Below, one piece after another: positions 27,464 to 37,178 of a stretch of DNA of 64,000 nucleotides. The position numbers and the translations under genes were made by a program. Numbering within the stretch: position 1 is the stretch's first letter; every line of letters starts with the position of its first letter. Under the pieces are notes generated by a model that was given only the letters and a program-made list of their open reading frames with translations, ran no database searches and was not told where the DNA came from. This DNA comes from JAGVIE01 sp964520905 (GTDB lineage Bacteria; Bacteroidota; Ignavibacteria; UBA10030; SZUA-254): contig CAZFQL010000003.1 in assembly GCA_964520905.1 (NCBI GenBank), positions 186,001 through 250,000 of the forward strand. Reading direction: 5' to 3'.

Positions 27464-28468
27464 ATGCTAAATGGAAAAACACTTTTGATAACCGGGGGCA
27501 CGGGTTCATTTGGAACTACGTTTGTCGATAGAGTGTTACGCGATTATTCTCCTTCTTCCATAATAATTTTTAGTAGAGATGAGAAGAAACAATTCGATAT
27601 GAGAAATAGATTACACACGCCTATATTAAAATTTGTTATTGGCGACGTAAGAGAGAGGGACAGAGTTTTCCAGGCGATGAAGGGGGTCGATTATGTATTT
27701 CATGCCGCCGCTCTAAAGCAGGTTCCTACATGTGAATTTTTTCCTTATGAAGCTGTGATGACCAATGTAATAGGAACGCAAAATGTGCTTGATGCTTCTG
27801 AGGAAAATGGAGTCAATAAAGTTATAGTCCTGAGTACCGATAAAGCCGTATATCCGATTAATGCCATGGGTTTATCAAAGGCGATCCTGGAAAAATTAAT
27901 GCTGGCGAAAGCAAGAACATTCTCAAGTAAAACGGTGTTTTGTGGAGTTCGCTATGGCAATGTTATGTATTCTCGCGGATCTGTTATTCCGCTGTTTATT
28001 GAACAAATACAAAATAAGATGCCCGTCACAATTACAAATCCGGCAATGACTAGATTCTTATTACCGCTGCCGATCGCAATTGAACTGGTACTCTATGCCC
28101 TTCAAAAAGGAGAGAACGGTGATATTCTCGTTCGGAAATCTCCCGCAGCTACTATTGAGATGATTGCTGATGCAATGTTGGATATTTTTCAATCAAAGTA
28201 CGGGAAGAAAATTATCGGGACAAGAGAAGGCGAAAAACTTCATGAGACGTTAGTAACTCAGGAGGATTTACTTAAAGCGCAAAGTTACGACAATTTTTAC
28301 CGGATTAAAAATTTAGAACGCCTTGACTATGATAAATATTTTGTTGAAGGAACAATTGACAAATTTCCTAAAGAAGGGTATACCTCAGAAAATACAACGA
28401 GACTCGATTATGGCGGGACTAAAGAACTCATTCTATCATTGCGCGAGGTTCAGGATTTATTGAAATGA
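27464..28468 (+). CDS. capE: UDP-GlcNAc 4,6-dehydratase/5-epimerase (CapE/FnlA/WbjB type)
   Basis: I choose ATG 27464, six nt after GGAG (27454-27457), over an in-frame TTG at 27452. The 334-residue SDR has the NAD(P) motif TGGTGSFG. Its catalytic site reads NAMGLSKAILEK, with Met in place of the SDR Tyr (M-x3-K), as in the CapE/FnlA enzymes. ALKQVPTCEFFPYEAVMTNV is another family hallmark. It catalyses the first step from UDP-GlcNAc toward UDP-N-acetyl-L-fucosamine. The two enzymes for the next steps follow directly in overlapping genes. Confidence 0.9.
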   Translation: MLNGKTLLITGGTGSFGTTFVDRVLRDYSPSSIIIFSRDEKKQFDMRNRLHTPILKFVIGDVRERDRVFQAMKGVDYVFHAAALKQVPTCEFFPYEAVMTNVIGTQNVLDASEENGVNKVIVLSTDKAVYPINAMGLSKAILEKLMLAKARTFSSKTVFCGVRYGNVMYSRGSVIPLFIEQIQNKMPVTITNPAMTRFLLPLPIAIELVLYALQKGENGDILVRKSPAATIEMIADAMLDIFQSKYGKKIIGTREGEKLHETLVTQEDLLKAQSYDNFYRIKNLERLDYDKYFVEGTIDKFPKEGYTSENTTRLDYGGTKELILSLREVQDLLK

Positions 28469-29592
28469 GTAAAATTAAAGTTGGGATTACCGGACAAAGC
28501 GGTTTCATCGGATATCATCTCTTTCATTATTTAGCGACCAAGACCGATAATATCGAATTAGTTCAATTCAACGATAATTATTTCTCACAACATTCAACTC
28601 TCCAGAATTTTGTGAATCAGTGCGACACAATCGTTCACCTCGCCGCTATGAACAGGGGAGATGAAAAAGAAATATACGATACGAATATCCGGCTTGTTCA
28701 GGAATTAATCTCTGCTTTAAGATCGACTTCGAAAAAGATCCACGTTATTTTTGCTTCATCTGTACAGGAGAGCCGCGATAACGTTTATGGAAGATCAAAA
28801 AAAGAAGGCCAAAAATATTTTGATGAATGGACTACTACATCGAACGGAATAAGTACAACACTTATTATACCGAATGTTTTTGGCGCATTTTGCAAGCCAC
28901 ACTATAACTCAGCAATAGCTACGTTCTGTTATCAACTTTCGCATGACCAGTCGCCTGAAATTAAAATAGACGCGGAACTTCCCTTGATATATGTGAATGA
29001 TCTTGTCGATAATATTTATCGGGAAATAATTTCCAGGCGCGCAGAAAAGACGATAAAGATTTTTGTTCCTGAGACCATACGCCGCAAGGTTTCCGATCTA
29101 CTTCATCAGTTGCTTAATTTTAAAAAAGATTACCTCGCGGATGATTTAATCCCGGAGTTAAAAACACCATTTGATATCGCATTGTTCAATACGTTTAGAT
29201 CTTATATCGATTATTCATATTATCCTCATAAAATTCCTGTTAAAGAGGACGAACGCGGATATCTGGTAGAAAATATAAAATCACAAAGTGCCGGGCAAAC
29301 TTTTTTTTCTGTTACAAAACCAGGGATCATTAGAGGAAACCATTATCACTTTCGTAAATTAGAAAGATTCTGTGTCATATCAGGTGAAGCTGTAATTCGA
29401 TTAAGAAAAATAGGTACGCAGGAAGTAGTCGAATATAGAGTATCCGGCGAAGAACCGTCGTATGTAGATATACCTATATATCACACGCACAATATCGAGA
29501 ACGTTGGGAAAACAAAACTATTGACAATATTTTGGTGCAACGAATTTTACAATCCAAATGATTCAGACACCTACTTCGAGAATGTCAGATGA
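28465..29592 (+). CDS. capF: Bifunctional UDP-sugar reductase/3-epimerase (CapF/FnlB/WbjC type)
   Basis: The 375-residue protein has an N-terminal SDR domain (GITGQSGFIGYHL; YGRSK as YxxxK) and a C-terminal cupin domain (about 250-370; GIIRGNHYHFRKLERFCVISG, with metal-binding His residues, and HTHNIENVG). This two-domain design is specific to the CapF family, which performs the 3-epimerisation (cupin) and 4-keto reduction (SDR) in UDP-L-FucNAc synthesis. The gene overlaps capE and capG by 4 nt on either side. Confidence 0.93.
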   Translation: MSKIKVGITGQSGFIGYHLFHYLATKTDNIELVQFNDNYFSQHSTLQNFVNQCDTIVHLAAMNRGDEKEIYDTNIRLVQELISALRSTSKKIHVIFASSVQESRDNVYGRSKKEGQKYFDEWTTTSNGISTTLIIPNVFGAFCKPHYNSAIATFCYQLSHDQSPEIKIDAELPLIYVNDLVDNIYREIISRRAEKTIKIFVPETIRRKVSDLLHQLLNFKKDYLADDLIPELKTPFDIALFNTFRSYIDYSYYPHKIPVKEDERGYLVENIKSQSAGQTFFSVTKPGIIRGNHYHFRKLERFCVISGEAVIRLRKIGTQEVVEYRVSGEEPSYVDIPIYHTHNIENVGKTKLLTIFWCNEFYNPNDSDTYFENVR

Positions 29593-30752
29593 AAAATAAG
29601 AAGAGCAATTTAAAGGTTTTGACTTTTGTCGGTACACGACCCGAGGTAATACGATTATCTCAAACTATGCTTCTGTTGGATAAATATGTCAACCATGTAA
29701 TAGTTCATACGGGACAAAATTATACCTATGAATTAAATAAAATCTTTATCAAAGATCTCGGAATACGAAAACCGGATTATTATTTAAAAGTCAATACTTC
29801 TACGCTTGGTTCGATGATGGGCGATACCCTGATTAAAGCCGAAAAAGTATTGTTAAAAGAAAAACCGGATGCTGTACTGATTTTGGGAGATACTAATAGT
29901 TCGATAGCAGGGATCATGGCTAAAAGATATAAGATACCGATCTACCACATGGAGGCAGGCAATCGGTGCTATGACCAAAACGTTCCTGAAGAAATCAACC
30001 GAAAAATCATAGATCATATTTCGGATTTCAACTTAGTTTACACAGAACATGCCAGAAGACAATTGCTCTCCGAAGGAATTCCGCATCGCCGGATTTATCT
30101 TACCGGCTCTCCGATGAATGAAGTATTGAAGTATTATGAAAAGAAAATAATGCAATCGGAGATTTTAAAAAAATTACAGCTAAAGCCACATGATTTCTTC
30201 CTCGTCAGTGCACACCGAGAAGAAAATGTCGATAATCCGGAATCATTGCGCTTGATCATCAAGACGATAAATAATATTGCATCTGAATACGGTAAGAAAA
30301 TAATTATATCGACCCATCCAAGAACCCTGAAGAGAATACAAGAAGAGGGAAACATAAAGTTTAACAAAAATATTCTCATGCTAAAACCTTTTGGTTTTAC
30401 AGACTATGTATGGCTGCAGATGAATGCCATTTGTACTCTTTCTGATAGTGGAACAATTAGTGAGGAGTCTGCGATATTAGGATTTCCGGCGATTACGATA
30501 AGAAATGCAACCGAGCGTCCGGAGGCTCTCGATGCAGGCTCGATTATTCTGACGGGCATCGATGAGTCAACGATAACCGATTCAATCAACCTTGTAATAA
30601 ATGAAACACGAATTCATGCCCCTCAATCGCGGCCCGCAGACTATGGCGTATCAAATACATCATGGAGGGTGCTGAAATTAATTTTAGGTACTGCTAAGTT
30701 AAGCAACAAATGGGCTGGTATAGAGATTAATCGAAAAATTAAAGATCGGTAA
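29589..30752 (+). CDS. capG: UDP-GlcNAc 2-epimerase family enzyme (CapG/FnlC/WecB type)
   Basis: The 387-residue non-hydrolysing 2-epimerase shows FVGTRPEVIRLS at the N-terminus, ILGDTNSSIAG, HMEAGNRCYDQNVPEEINRK and VSAHREENVD, all standard for the family. In the context of capE and capF it would make the final 2-epimerisation yielding UDP-L-FucNAc. Without that context WecB could not be excluded. It overlaps capF by 4 nt (ATGA). Confidence 0.9.
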   Translation: MKNKKSNLKVLTFVGTRPEVIRLSQTMLLLDKYVNHVIVHTGQNYTYELNKIFIKDLGIRKPDYYLKVNTSTLGSMMGDTLIKAEKVLLKEKPDAVLILGDTNSSIAGIMAKRYKIPIYHMEAGNRCYDQNVPEEINRKIIDHISDFNLVYTEHARRQLLSEGIPHRRIYLTGSPMNEVLKYYEKKIMQSEILKKLQLKPHDFFLVSAHREENVDNPESLRLIIKTINNIASEYGKKIIISTHPRTLKRIQEEGNIKFNKNILMLKPFGFTDYVWLQMNAICTLSDSGTISEESAILGFPAITIRNATERPEALDAGSIILTGIDESTITDSINLVINETRIHAPQSRPADYGVSNTSWRVLKLILGTAKLSNKWAGIEINRKIKDR

Positions 30753-30769
30753 TATTATTTGCTAATATT

Positions 30770-31957
30770 GTGAAATTATTTATTGTTACAGATGAGCCTG
30801 TCCCATATGGGATGGCGGCAACAAACCGAATGCTCTCACTCTCCAGGGGTCTGGTAGAAGAAGGTATACCAGTTCAAGTTATTTGTATTCGAACAACTGA
30901 AAAACGCGAGGGGAATATAATAAACAAAAATTCAGCCGGAAGTATACAGGGAATTCAGTACGAGTATTCATGCGGAACTACTCAGCGCGGAGAAACATTT
31001 TTTAAAAGACGTTATTTGTCGATGAGGGGAATTTGGCATAGCGTTTTTTTGTTGCGAAAAGCCCATAGTAAAGATATTCTTATGCTGTATCTCAGTTCGC
31101 CATCTCAGGTGATTTTTTACTATTTGGTGGCAAAATTATTCGGCTTATTTTACATCATAGACAAAAGTGAGTATCCATTCGTCCTAAATAATAAATCGGC
31201 AATAGGAAAACTTTATGCGTATTTGTATACTTCATATATATATAAATTATTCGACGCAATACTTGTAATGACCACGCCGCTACAATCCTATTTTGCTAAG
31301 AGGATCCGAAAAAAAACAAAACTGTTATTAGTCCCTATGACGGTTGAAAGCGCAAGATTTCTGAATAATCAAACTATATCTCCGGAGAGAGATCGTTATA
31401 TCGCGTACTGCGGGTATCTTGGTGGTAATAAGGATGGAGTTTCCATCCTTATTAACTCATTTGCGCTTCTTGTAAAAAAAATCAATAATATTAAACTTTA
31501 TATTATCGGTGATGCTCAGGACACAAATGATTTGGTTAATTTCCAAGTCTTAGCCAAGGAATTAAATATAGAAAAGTATATTGTCTTTACTGGGCATGTA
31601 TCGCGGGAAGATATGCCAGGGTATTTATGTCATGCTACCGTACTCGCTCTTGCAAGACCAACAAGTTTGCAATCACAGGGCGGCTTCCCGACAAAGCTTG
31701 GCGAATATCTTTCGACCGGAAATCCTGTCGTTGTTACGAGCGTAGGCGATATTCCGTTTTTTTTAAAGGACGGTGAAAATGCTTTTTTACCCGTTCCCGA
31801 CAGTGCCGAGGCATTTGCGCAAAAATTAGAGTATGTTCTTACAAATCCCGAACACGCGAAGCAGGTCGGTATGAAAGGGCGGGAAACGGCGCTTACAAAT
31901 TTCGATTATAAAGTTCAAGCAAAGCGGTTAGTTGATTTCTTAAGTACAATCTCCTGA
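30770..31957 (+). CDS. GT4-type glycosyltransferase
   Basis: The gene starts at GTG 30770, 17 nt after capG. The 395-residue protein has the GT-B fold: an N-terminal MKLFIVTDEPVPYGMAATNR acceptor domain and a C-terminal donor domain from about 205 (YIAYCGYLGGNKDGVSILI, ITGH...-like segment VFTGHVSREDMPG). In place of the usual E-x7-E it has QGGFPTKLGEYLSTGNPVV, so only the second glutamate is clear. A hydrophobic N-terminal patch (IFYYLVAKLFGLFYII) suggests membrane association. Donor and acceptor unknown; probably adds one sugar to the EPS repeat unit. Confidence 0.85.
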   Translation: MKLFIVTDEPVPYGMAATNRMLSLSRGLVEEGIPVQVICIRTTEKREGNIINKNSAGSIQGIQYEYSCGTTQRGETFFKRRYLSMRGIWHSVFLLRKAHSKDILMLYLSSPSQVIFYYLVAKLFGLFYIIDKSEYPFVLNNKSAIGKLYAYLYTSYIYKLFDAILVMTTPLQSYFAKRIRKKTKLLLVPMTVESARFLNNQTISPERDRYIAYCGYLGGNKDGVSILINSFALLVKKINNIKLYIIGDAQDTNDLVNFQVLAKELNIEKYIVFTGHVSREDMPGYLCHATVLALARPTSLQSQGGFPTKLGEYLSTGNPVVVTSVGDIPFFLKDGENAFLPVPDSAEAFAQKLEYVLTNPEHAKQVGMKGRETALTNFDYKVQAKRLVDFLSTIS

Positions 31958-31962
31958 AATGA

Positions 31963-33180
31963 ATGTCGAATAACAGCATCATAGATCAGATTCACAACGA
32001 AGAGATTTCCGTCAGGGATACAAACCGTGAAACGGTTGATATACTCTTTGCCGGTGATTTCTATATGGGAAATCGTACTCAGGAACTTTGCCGGAAGAAC
32101 GAATATGAAAAAATATATAATGAAGTCCTTCCAGCACTGAAGCAAAAAGATTTATCGATTGTCAATTTAGAAAACCCACTCACGGGTGAAGGAAATCCGA
32201 TACCCAAAGTCGGTCCGCATCTTAAAGCACCGCCGGATTGCATACGTGCAATTCAATATGGAGGATTTGATGTCGTCGCATTAGCGAATAATCATATTCT
32301 CGATCATGGCGCTATAGGTTTGAAAAATACCATTGCCGCCTGTCAAGCGGGACATCTAAAAACCGTGGGCGCCGGACTTTCCTCCGACGAGATCCAAAAA
32401 CCTTTGATAGTGAATGTAAAATCGGTAAGGATCGGATTAATCAACATTACCGAAAATGAATTTTCAACTATCAAAGACGGCGAAGCGGGGGCAAATGCGC
32501 TCGACCTTATCTCGGTATATCGGCAAATCATCGATGCAAGAAAAAATGCGGATATGCTTTTTATAATCGTTCACGGCGGGCACGAGTTCTATCCACTGCC
32601 CAGTCCGGGAATGGTAAAGATGTACCGACACTTTGCAGATATTGGAGTAGCGGCAGTCATCGGACATCATCCTCATTGTGCAAGCGGATTCGAAATCTGG
32701 AATGGTGTGCCGATATTCTATAGTCTCGGTAACTTTGTATTCGATTGGCACGAACCACAAGAGGAGATTTGGTATAAGGGGTATTTCGTCCGGTTGACGG
32801 TTGACAGTTCATCGGTGGTTCGGATGAAAATTTTTCCTTATAATCAATTCAAGGATGATGCTGGTTTGCATTTCATGGAGGGCGCCGAAAAATCGTCCTT
32901 CTTGAATAGAATTGCCGAATATTCTGAAATCATTCGGGATAGCTCGGCTTTGGATAAACGCTGGAGAGAGTTTTGCGATTCGAAAAAGTATGAGTATTTG
33001 AAAAATCTCCTCGGTCTCAATCGGATTGAAAGTGCATTATTGAAAAGAGGTATAGGCGCCGGTTATATTTTCCCTCGAAAAGACAAGTTGATACTGCTGA
33101 ATTTACTGCGATGCGAGGCGCACCGTGACGTGTCGGTTGAAATCTTAAAACAATTAATTACAGAAGACAAAATAAAATGA
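31963..33180 (+). CDS. CapA-family (poly-gamma-glutamate synthesis-like) protein
   Basis: The 405-residue protein has the calcineurin-like fold of CapA/PgsA: ILFAGDFYMGNR, NLENPLT, ALANNHILDHG, FIIVHGGHE, VIGHHPHCASG and YSLGNFVFDW are all in place. In Gram-positive bacteria CapA takes part in polyglutamate capsule formation; many FCB-group EPS loci carry homologues whose role is unclear. No signal peptide is seen, unlike membrane-anchored CapA. It starts 5 nt after the glycosyltransferase and overlaps the ATP-grasp-like gene by 4 nt. Together with that neighbour it hints at amino-acid or peptide decoration of the glycan (inference). Confidence 0.85.
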   Translation: MSNNSIIDQIHNEEISVRDTNRETVDILFAGDFYMGNRTQELCRKNEYEKIYNEVLPALKQKDLSIVNLENPLTGEGNPIPKVGPHLKAPPDCIRAIQYGGFDVVALANNHILDHGAIGLKNTIAACQAGHLKTVGAGLSSDEIQKPLIVNVKSVRIGLINITENEFSTIKDGEAGANALDLISVYRQIIDARKNADMLFIIVHGGHEFYPLPSPGMVKMYRHFADIGVAAVIGHHPHCASGFEIWNGVPIFYSLGNFVFDWHEPQEEIWYKGYFVRLTVDSSSVVRMKIFPYNQFKDDAGLHFMEGAEKSSFLNRIAEYSEIIRDSSALDKRWREFCDSKKYEYLKNLLGLNRIESALLKRGIGAGYIFPRKDKLILLNLLRCEAHRDVSVEILKQLITEDKIK

Positions 33181-34128
33181 TGGTCGGAATTCATATTGAC
33201 CCGGATGGAAGTGTGGACAAAACGCTTCTTCGGTATGAAAATATTCTCGAGTTCAACGGGATAAAATACGTGCGGCTGAACGTCAATCAGCCGGATTTCT
33301 GGCAACAGGTAGAGAAACTCGATCTATTTATATTCAACTGGTATTGGACATCCCGTCAGCATCAAATGGTGCCGACAATCCTTTCGTTGGTAGAGAATGA
33401 AATGAATGTAAAATGTTTCCCGAATCTGAAAACATGGTGGACATACGATGATAAGATAAGAGAGTACTATCTTTTAGAGCATCATTCTTTTCCGGTTATT
33501 CCGACATGGATATTTTGGGATGAAACCTCTGCTCTTAAATGGCTTGAAGATGCAGAGCTGCCGGTAGTATTCAAATTGAAGAGCGGTGCAGGCTCTGAAA
33601 ACGTCGTATTAGTGAAAACAAAGTCTCACGCAGAATTACTTATACATAAAATGTTCGGTAAGGGAATCGCGTCGGGGTGTGTTCCCGGCACACTGAATTT
33701 AAAAATAAATGACCTTGGTTATTTAAAAACTATCAGACGTTATTTAGGAGATCGATTGAGATCGATGCAATTGAAGAACGTCTCTCCTTTTGAGCAAAAG
33801 CACAAAAATTATGCGCTCTTTCAAAAATATTTGGGCGGAAATACTTTTGATATGAGAATAACAACGATCGGAAATAGAATTTTCGGAAATATAAGATACA
33901 TGAGGGAAAACGATTTTCGGGCTTCCGGCAGTGGAAGCAGCAGCTGGGAGAAAAAGAATGTCGATCTCCGATGTGTGGAAATCGGGCATAGAGTTTCAAA
34001 GAAATTTGAATTTCAAAGTATGTCGTATGATTTTTTGTTCGATCATGAGAACAAACCGTACATCGGTGAGATATCGTACACTTCACCCGATTGGTCTGTC
34101 TGGATGTCGCCCGGTTATTGGGACAATA
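33177..34128 (+). CDS. ATP-grasp-like protein, 3' end lost in assembly gap
   Basis: The first 317 codons are visible before the N-run. The layout fits ATP-grasp ligases: a 'LDLFIFNWYWTSR' pre-domain, VIPTWIFW, VVFKLKSGAGSENVVLVKTKS (the lysine/glycine-rich nucleotide loop), FDMRITTIGNRIFGNIRYMR and YDFLFDHENKPYIGEIS (the metal-binding E/N region). This family joins a carboxylate to an amine or thiol using ATP, as in RimK or glutathione synthetase. Located next to a CapA-family gene inside an EPS cluster, it could attach an amino acid to a sugar acid. Translation through the Ns into the next gene is an artefact. Confidence 0.7.
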
Positions 34129-34228
34129 NNNNNNNNNNNNNNNNNNNNNNNNNNNNNNNNNNNNNNNNNNNNNNNNNNNNNNNNNNNNNNNNNNNNNNNN
34201 NNNNNNNNNNNNNNNNNNNNNNNNNNNN
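34129..34228. other. Assembly gap (100 N)
   Basis: Exactly 100 N, the conventional placeholder for a gap of unknown size. The downstream glycosyltransferase lacks its whole acceptor domain, so the real missing sequence is probably several hundred bases. Confidence 0.98.
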
Positions 34229-34229
34229 G

Positions 34230-34961
34230 TTGTGGCGGTTTCAGGAACGCTTCAAGGTGTTTTATCGGAAGAATTCATCAGTTTGGGATTGGATATCGAC
34301 CAATATACCGAACGAGGTTGCAGCCTTCTTTCTGGTACGGTTTTGCGATGTATTGCTCGTTCAGCACGATGAACAGGCGCAGAAGGTTTCTGCGCTTAGG
34401 AAAAAAGTAATTTTATTGCCGAATATGTTCGATCCAAGGATCGAACATATTTCACGAAACAAATCTAACGGCAATATTGTTATCATTGGAGCATTATCAA
34501 ACCGCAAGGGGTTAGATTTATTTTTGCCGGTTGTCCAGAAACTCAAACATGTAACGTTCGAGTTTGTCGGGGAAGCCGAAGATATAGAGGGAAATAGAAT
34601 TAAAGAACAATTGAAAAAATGTCCAAATGCGATTTTACACGGTTGGCTTAATCGTGAAGATACTCTCAAGAAAATTGCATCTGCGAAAGCGCTGGTGAAT
34701 ACATCGCGCATGGAAGGATTCCCGAACGCATTTATTGAAGCCTGGGCGCTGAGAACTCCGGTTATATCGCTTTCTGTTGATCCCGGTAATGTGATTAAAA
34801 ATCATAATCTTGGTTATGTCTGTAATGGCAATGTTGAATTACTTGAAGAACTATTACATAAAGATACATTGGACTTAGACACCGCTCAAATTCAGGATTA
34901 TGTTTTGAAACGTCATTCGGCTAAATATACCGTCAACGTATTTGAGGATATAATCTCATGA
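34230..34961 (+). CDS. GT4-type glycosyltransferase, 5' part lost in assembly gap
   Basis: Only about 243 C-terminal codons are present. They hold the donor-binding half of a GT-B enzyme: LLPNMFDPR, NIVIIGALSNRKGLDLFLP, EFVGEAEDIEG, then EGFPNAFIEAWALRTPVI with an intact E-x7-E motif. The acceptor half should lie in the gap. The end overlaps the next glycosyltransferase by 4 nt (ATGA). Confidence 0.8.
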   Translation: MWRFQERFKVFYRKNSSVWDWISTNIPNEVAAFFLVRFCDVLLVQHDEQAQKVSALRKKVILLPNMFDPRIEHISRNKSNGNIVIIGALSNRKGLDLFLPVVQKLKHVTFEFVGEAEDIEGNRIKEQLKKCPNAILHGWLNREDTLKKIASAKALVNTSRMEGFPNAFIEAWALRTPVISLSVDPGNVIKNHNLGYVCNGNVELLEELLHKDTLDLDTAQIQDYVLKRHSAKYTVNVFEDIIS

Positions 34962-36106
34962 CGGAAAGTTTACCAAAGCCGGTGCGTGTACTATTCATTG
35001 TGGCAAGAATGCCGGTCGGTGGTGCGGAAACCTTTCTTATAAGTTTGTTGAATCGGTTGGATAAAAATCTGATCCGACCTTTCGTATTCTCTTTGGGATC
35101 CGAAGATGATCCGCTATATCAAAAAATTCCACAAGATGTTTTTAAATATGTTCGGGCAAGAAAATGGAGATACGATTTATCGCCATGTGAATCTATCAGA
35201 AGTCTTATTGTATCTGAGAAGATTCAGACTGTGGTTTGCTCAGACTATTTTACATATTTTTATATCTGGAACATACTCAGGAAACAAAAATTAAATATCC
35301 GCGTTATTATCTTGCTGCATGTAACAAAACCCAGGCATCTTAAAGAATTTCTTCATGGATTCATTTTTGCGAGAATGCTGTCGGGCAGCGAAGAAATTCT
35401 GACTACATGCGAGAATCAGAGGAAATTCCTTTCCCGTATATTTATGATTCCACGGAAAAGGTTTGCGGAAATTATATACAACGGTGTTGATACAAATTAC
35501 TGGACTCTTCCGGTTGACCCGAAACGGAGACTTGATCTTAGGAAACAATTCGGTATTCCACAGAATGCTGTTGTGATTATCAATGTTGCCGGATTTCGGA
35601 AAGAAAAAAGACACGACCTGATGGTAAAAGCTTTTAATGAATTATATTTGAAGAGCAGTCGTGAAGATATATATCTGGTATTCGTCGGTGGCGGCGATAA
35701 ACAGATTCAGGATTCAGCACAACAGTTGGCGCGTAAATATAATTTGTCAGGGAAGATAATTTTTGCTGGCATACAGGATGATTTAAGATTAATGTATTGG
35801 ATGGCGGATATTTTTACGTTAGGATCAACGAGCGAAACTTTTTCTATAGCCGCACTGGAAGCGATGTCGACCGGTCTCCCGAGTGTGTTGACCGATATCG
35901 GCGGCGCACGCGAGATGGTTCAGACGAATATCAATGGAATAATCGTGAAGCCGTACTCATCGCAGGCGCTCGCTTCAGGATGGATGAAATGTATCGAGCT
36001 TCTTCCATCCATGGATAACTCTGCTATCAGGCAAGGTGTTGTTGATCGATTTAATTTGAATGATTGTATTCAAAATTACAATCGTTATTTGTCAGGATCA
36101 AACTGA
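34958..36106 (+). CDS. GT4-type glycosyltransferase
   Basis: The complete 382-residue GT-B protein begins VRVLFIVARMPVGGAETFLISLL, the glycine-rich acceptor loop typical of GT4. The donor half starts near residue 200 (VIINVAGFRKEKRHDLMVKAF) and carries SETFSIAALEAMSTGLPSV with E-x7-E. It overlaps the gapped glycosyltransferase gene and is followed after 31 nt by the epimerase. Sugar specificity unknown. Confidence 0.88.
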   Translation: MTESLPKPVRVLFIVARMPVGGAETFLISLLNRLDKNLIRPFVFSLGSEDDPLYQKIPQDVFKYVRARKWRYDLSPCESIRSLIVSEKIQTVVCSDYFTYFYIWNILRKQKLNIRVIILLHVTKPRHLKEFLHGFIFARMLSGSEEILTTCENQRKFLSRIFMIPRKRFAEIIYNGVDTNYWTLPVDPKRRLDLRKQFGIPQNAVVIINVAGFRKEKRHDLMVKAFNELYLKSSREDIYLVFVGGGDKQIQDSAQQLARKYNLSGKIIFAGIQDDLRLMYWMADIFTLGSTSETFSIAALEAMSTGLPSVLTDIGGAREMVQTNINGIIVKPYSSQALASGWMKCIELLPSMDNSAIRQGVVDRFNLNDCIQNYNRYLSGSN

Positions 36107-36137
36107 TGTTGAACAAAATATCAAACAATAACGAATT

Positions 36138-37112
36138 ATGAATATTGTCGTTACAGGTGGCGCAGGTTTTATCGGATCGAATCTAATCGACCGTCTCCTC
36201 GAGAATGGACATACAATAATATGTCTCGATAATTTTGACGATTATTACGATCCTGCTGTGAAAGAAAAAAATTTGATTGGAGCCAGGGAAAGTAAAAATT
36301 TCGTGCTTCTTAGAGGGGATATTCGTGACGAGCAGATACTCGATAAATGTTTTTCCAAACAACAGGTCGATCTAGTAATTCACCTTGCGGCGAGAGCCGG
36401 TGTAAGACCTTCACTTGCAAATCCGCATCTTTATTATGATGTGAACGTGCTTGGAACGCTCAAGCTTCTCGAAGCAATGAGAAAATATAAAGTCACAAAT
36501 CTTATCTTCGGTTCATCTTCATCGGTTTACGGAAATAATAATAAAACCCCGTTTTCCGAAATCGATCCGGTCGATCACCCGATCTCGCCGTATGCCGCAA
36601 GTAAAAAAGCAGATGAACTATTATGCCATACTTATTATCATCTTTATAAATTCAACATCTTTTGTCTTCGTTTTTTTACGGTGTATGGACCAAGACAAAG
36701 ACCGGAGATGGCTATTCATCATTTTGTAAGAAGAATTCTCGGTGGAGAACAAATTACTCTTTTCGGAGACGGAACAAGCCAGCGTGATTATACATTCATC
36801 GAGGATATAATTGATGGAATATCAAGATGCATGAATGTGCTTCATGGTTATGAGATTATCAATTTAGGTGAGTCACAGACAATTTCACTGATCGATCTTA
36901 TCAAAGTGATCGAAGAACTGACAGGGAAGAAAGCGGTTATCGATTGGAAACCAATGCAGCCGGGTGACGTGATAAAGACTTATGCCGATGTCGGCAAGGC
37001 GAAGAAAATACTCGGTTATCATCCGCGGTATTCTATTAGAGATGGACTGAGCAGGTTTATCGATTGGTTTCAGAATAATCCGGATAAGCCTATTTCAGGG
37101 ATTAATCAATAA
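36138..37112 (+). CDS. UDP-glucuronate 4-epimerase-type SDR
   Basis: The 324-residue extended SDR has TGGAGFIGSN at the N-terminus, catalytic SPYAASKKAD (YxxxK), and HLAARAGVRPSLANP, the segment I associate with UDP-glucuronate 4-epimerases (CapI/GAE). FTVYGPRQRPEMAIHHF and GDGTSQRDYTFIEDI also fit. The reaction would make UDP-galacturonate, so the EPS probably contains an acidic sugar. UDP-glucose or UDP-GlcNAc 4-epimerase activity is a weaker alternative. No UDP-glucose dehydrogenase is visible here to supply the substrate. Confidence 0.82.
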   Translation: MNIVVTGGAGFIGSNLIDRLLENGHTIICLDNFDDYYDPAVKEKNLIGARESKNFVLLRGDIRDEQILDKCFSKQQVDLVIHLAARAGVRPSLANPHLYYDVNVLGTLKLLEAMRKYKVTNLIFGSSSSVYGNNNKTPFSEIDPVDHPISPYAASKKADELLCHTYYHLYKFNIFCLRFFTVYGPRQRPEMAIHHFVRRILGGEQITLFGDGTSQRDYTFIEDIIDGISRCMNVLHGYEIINLGESQTISLIDLIKVIEELTGKKAVIDWKPMQPGDVIKTYADVGKAKKILGYHPRYSIRDGLSRFIDWFQNNPDKPISGINQ

Positions 37113-37178
37113 TCGAAATAGAATTGTCAGTGTTATTACATGAATAAATAGCTGAAGAATTGCAGGAGAATAAATCTA

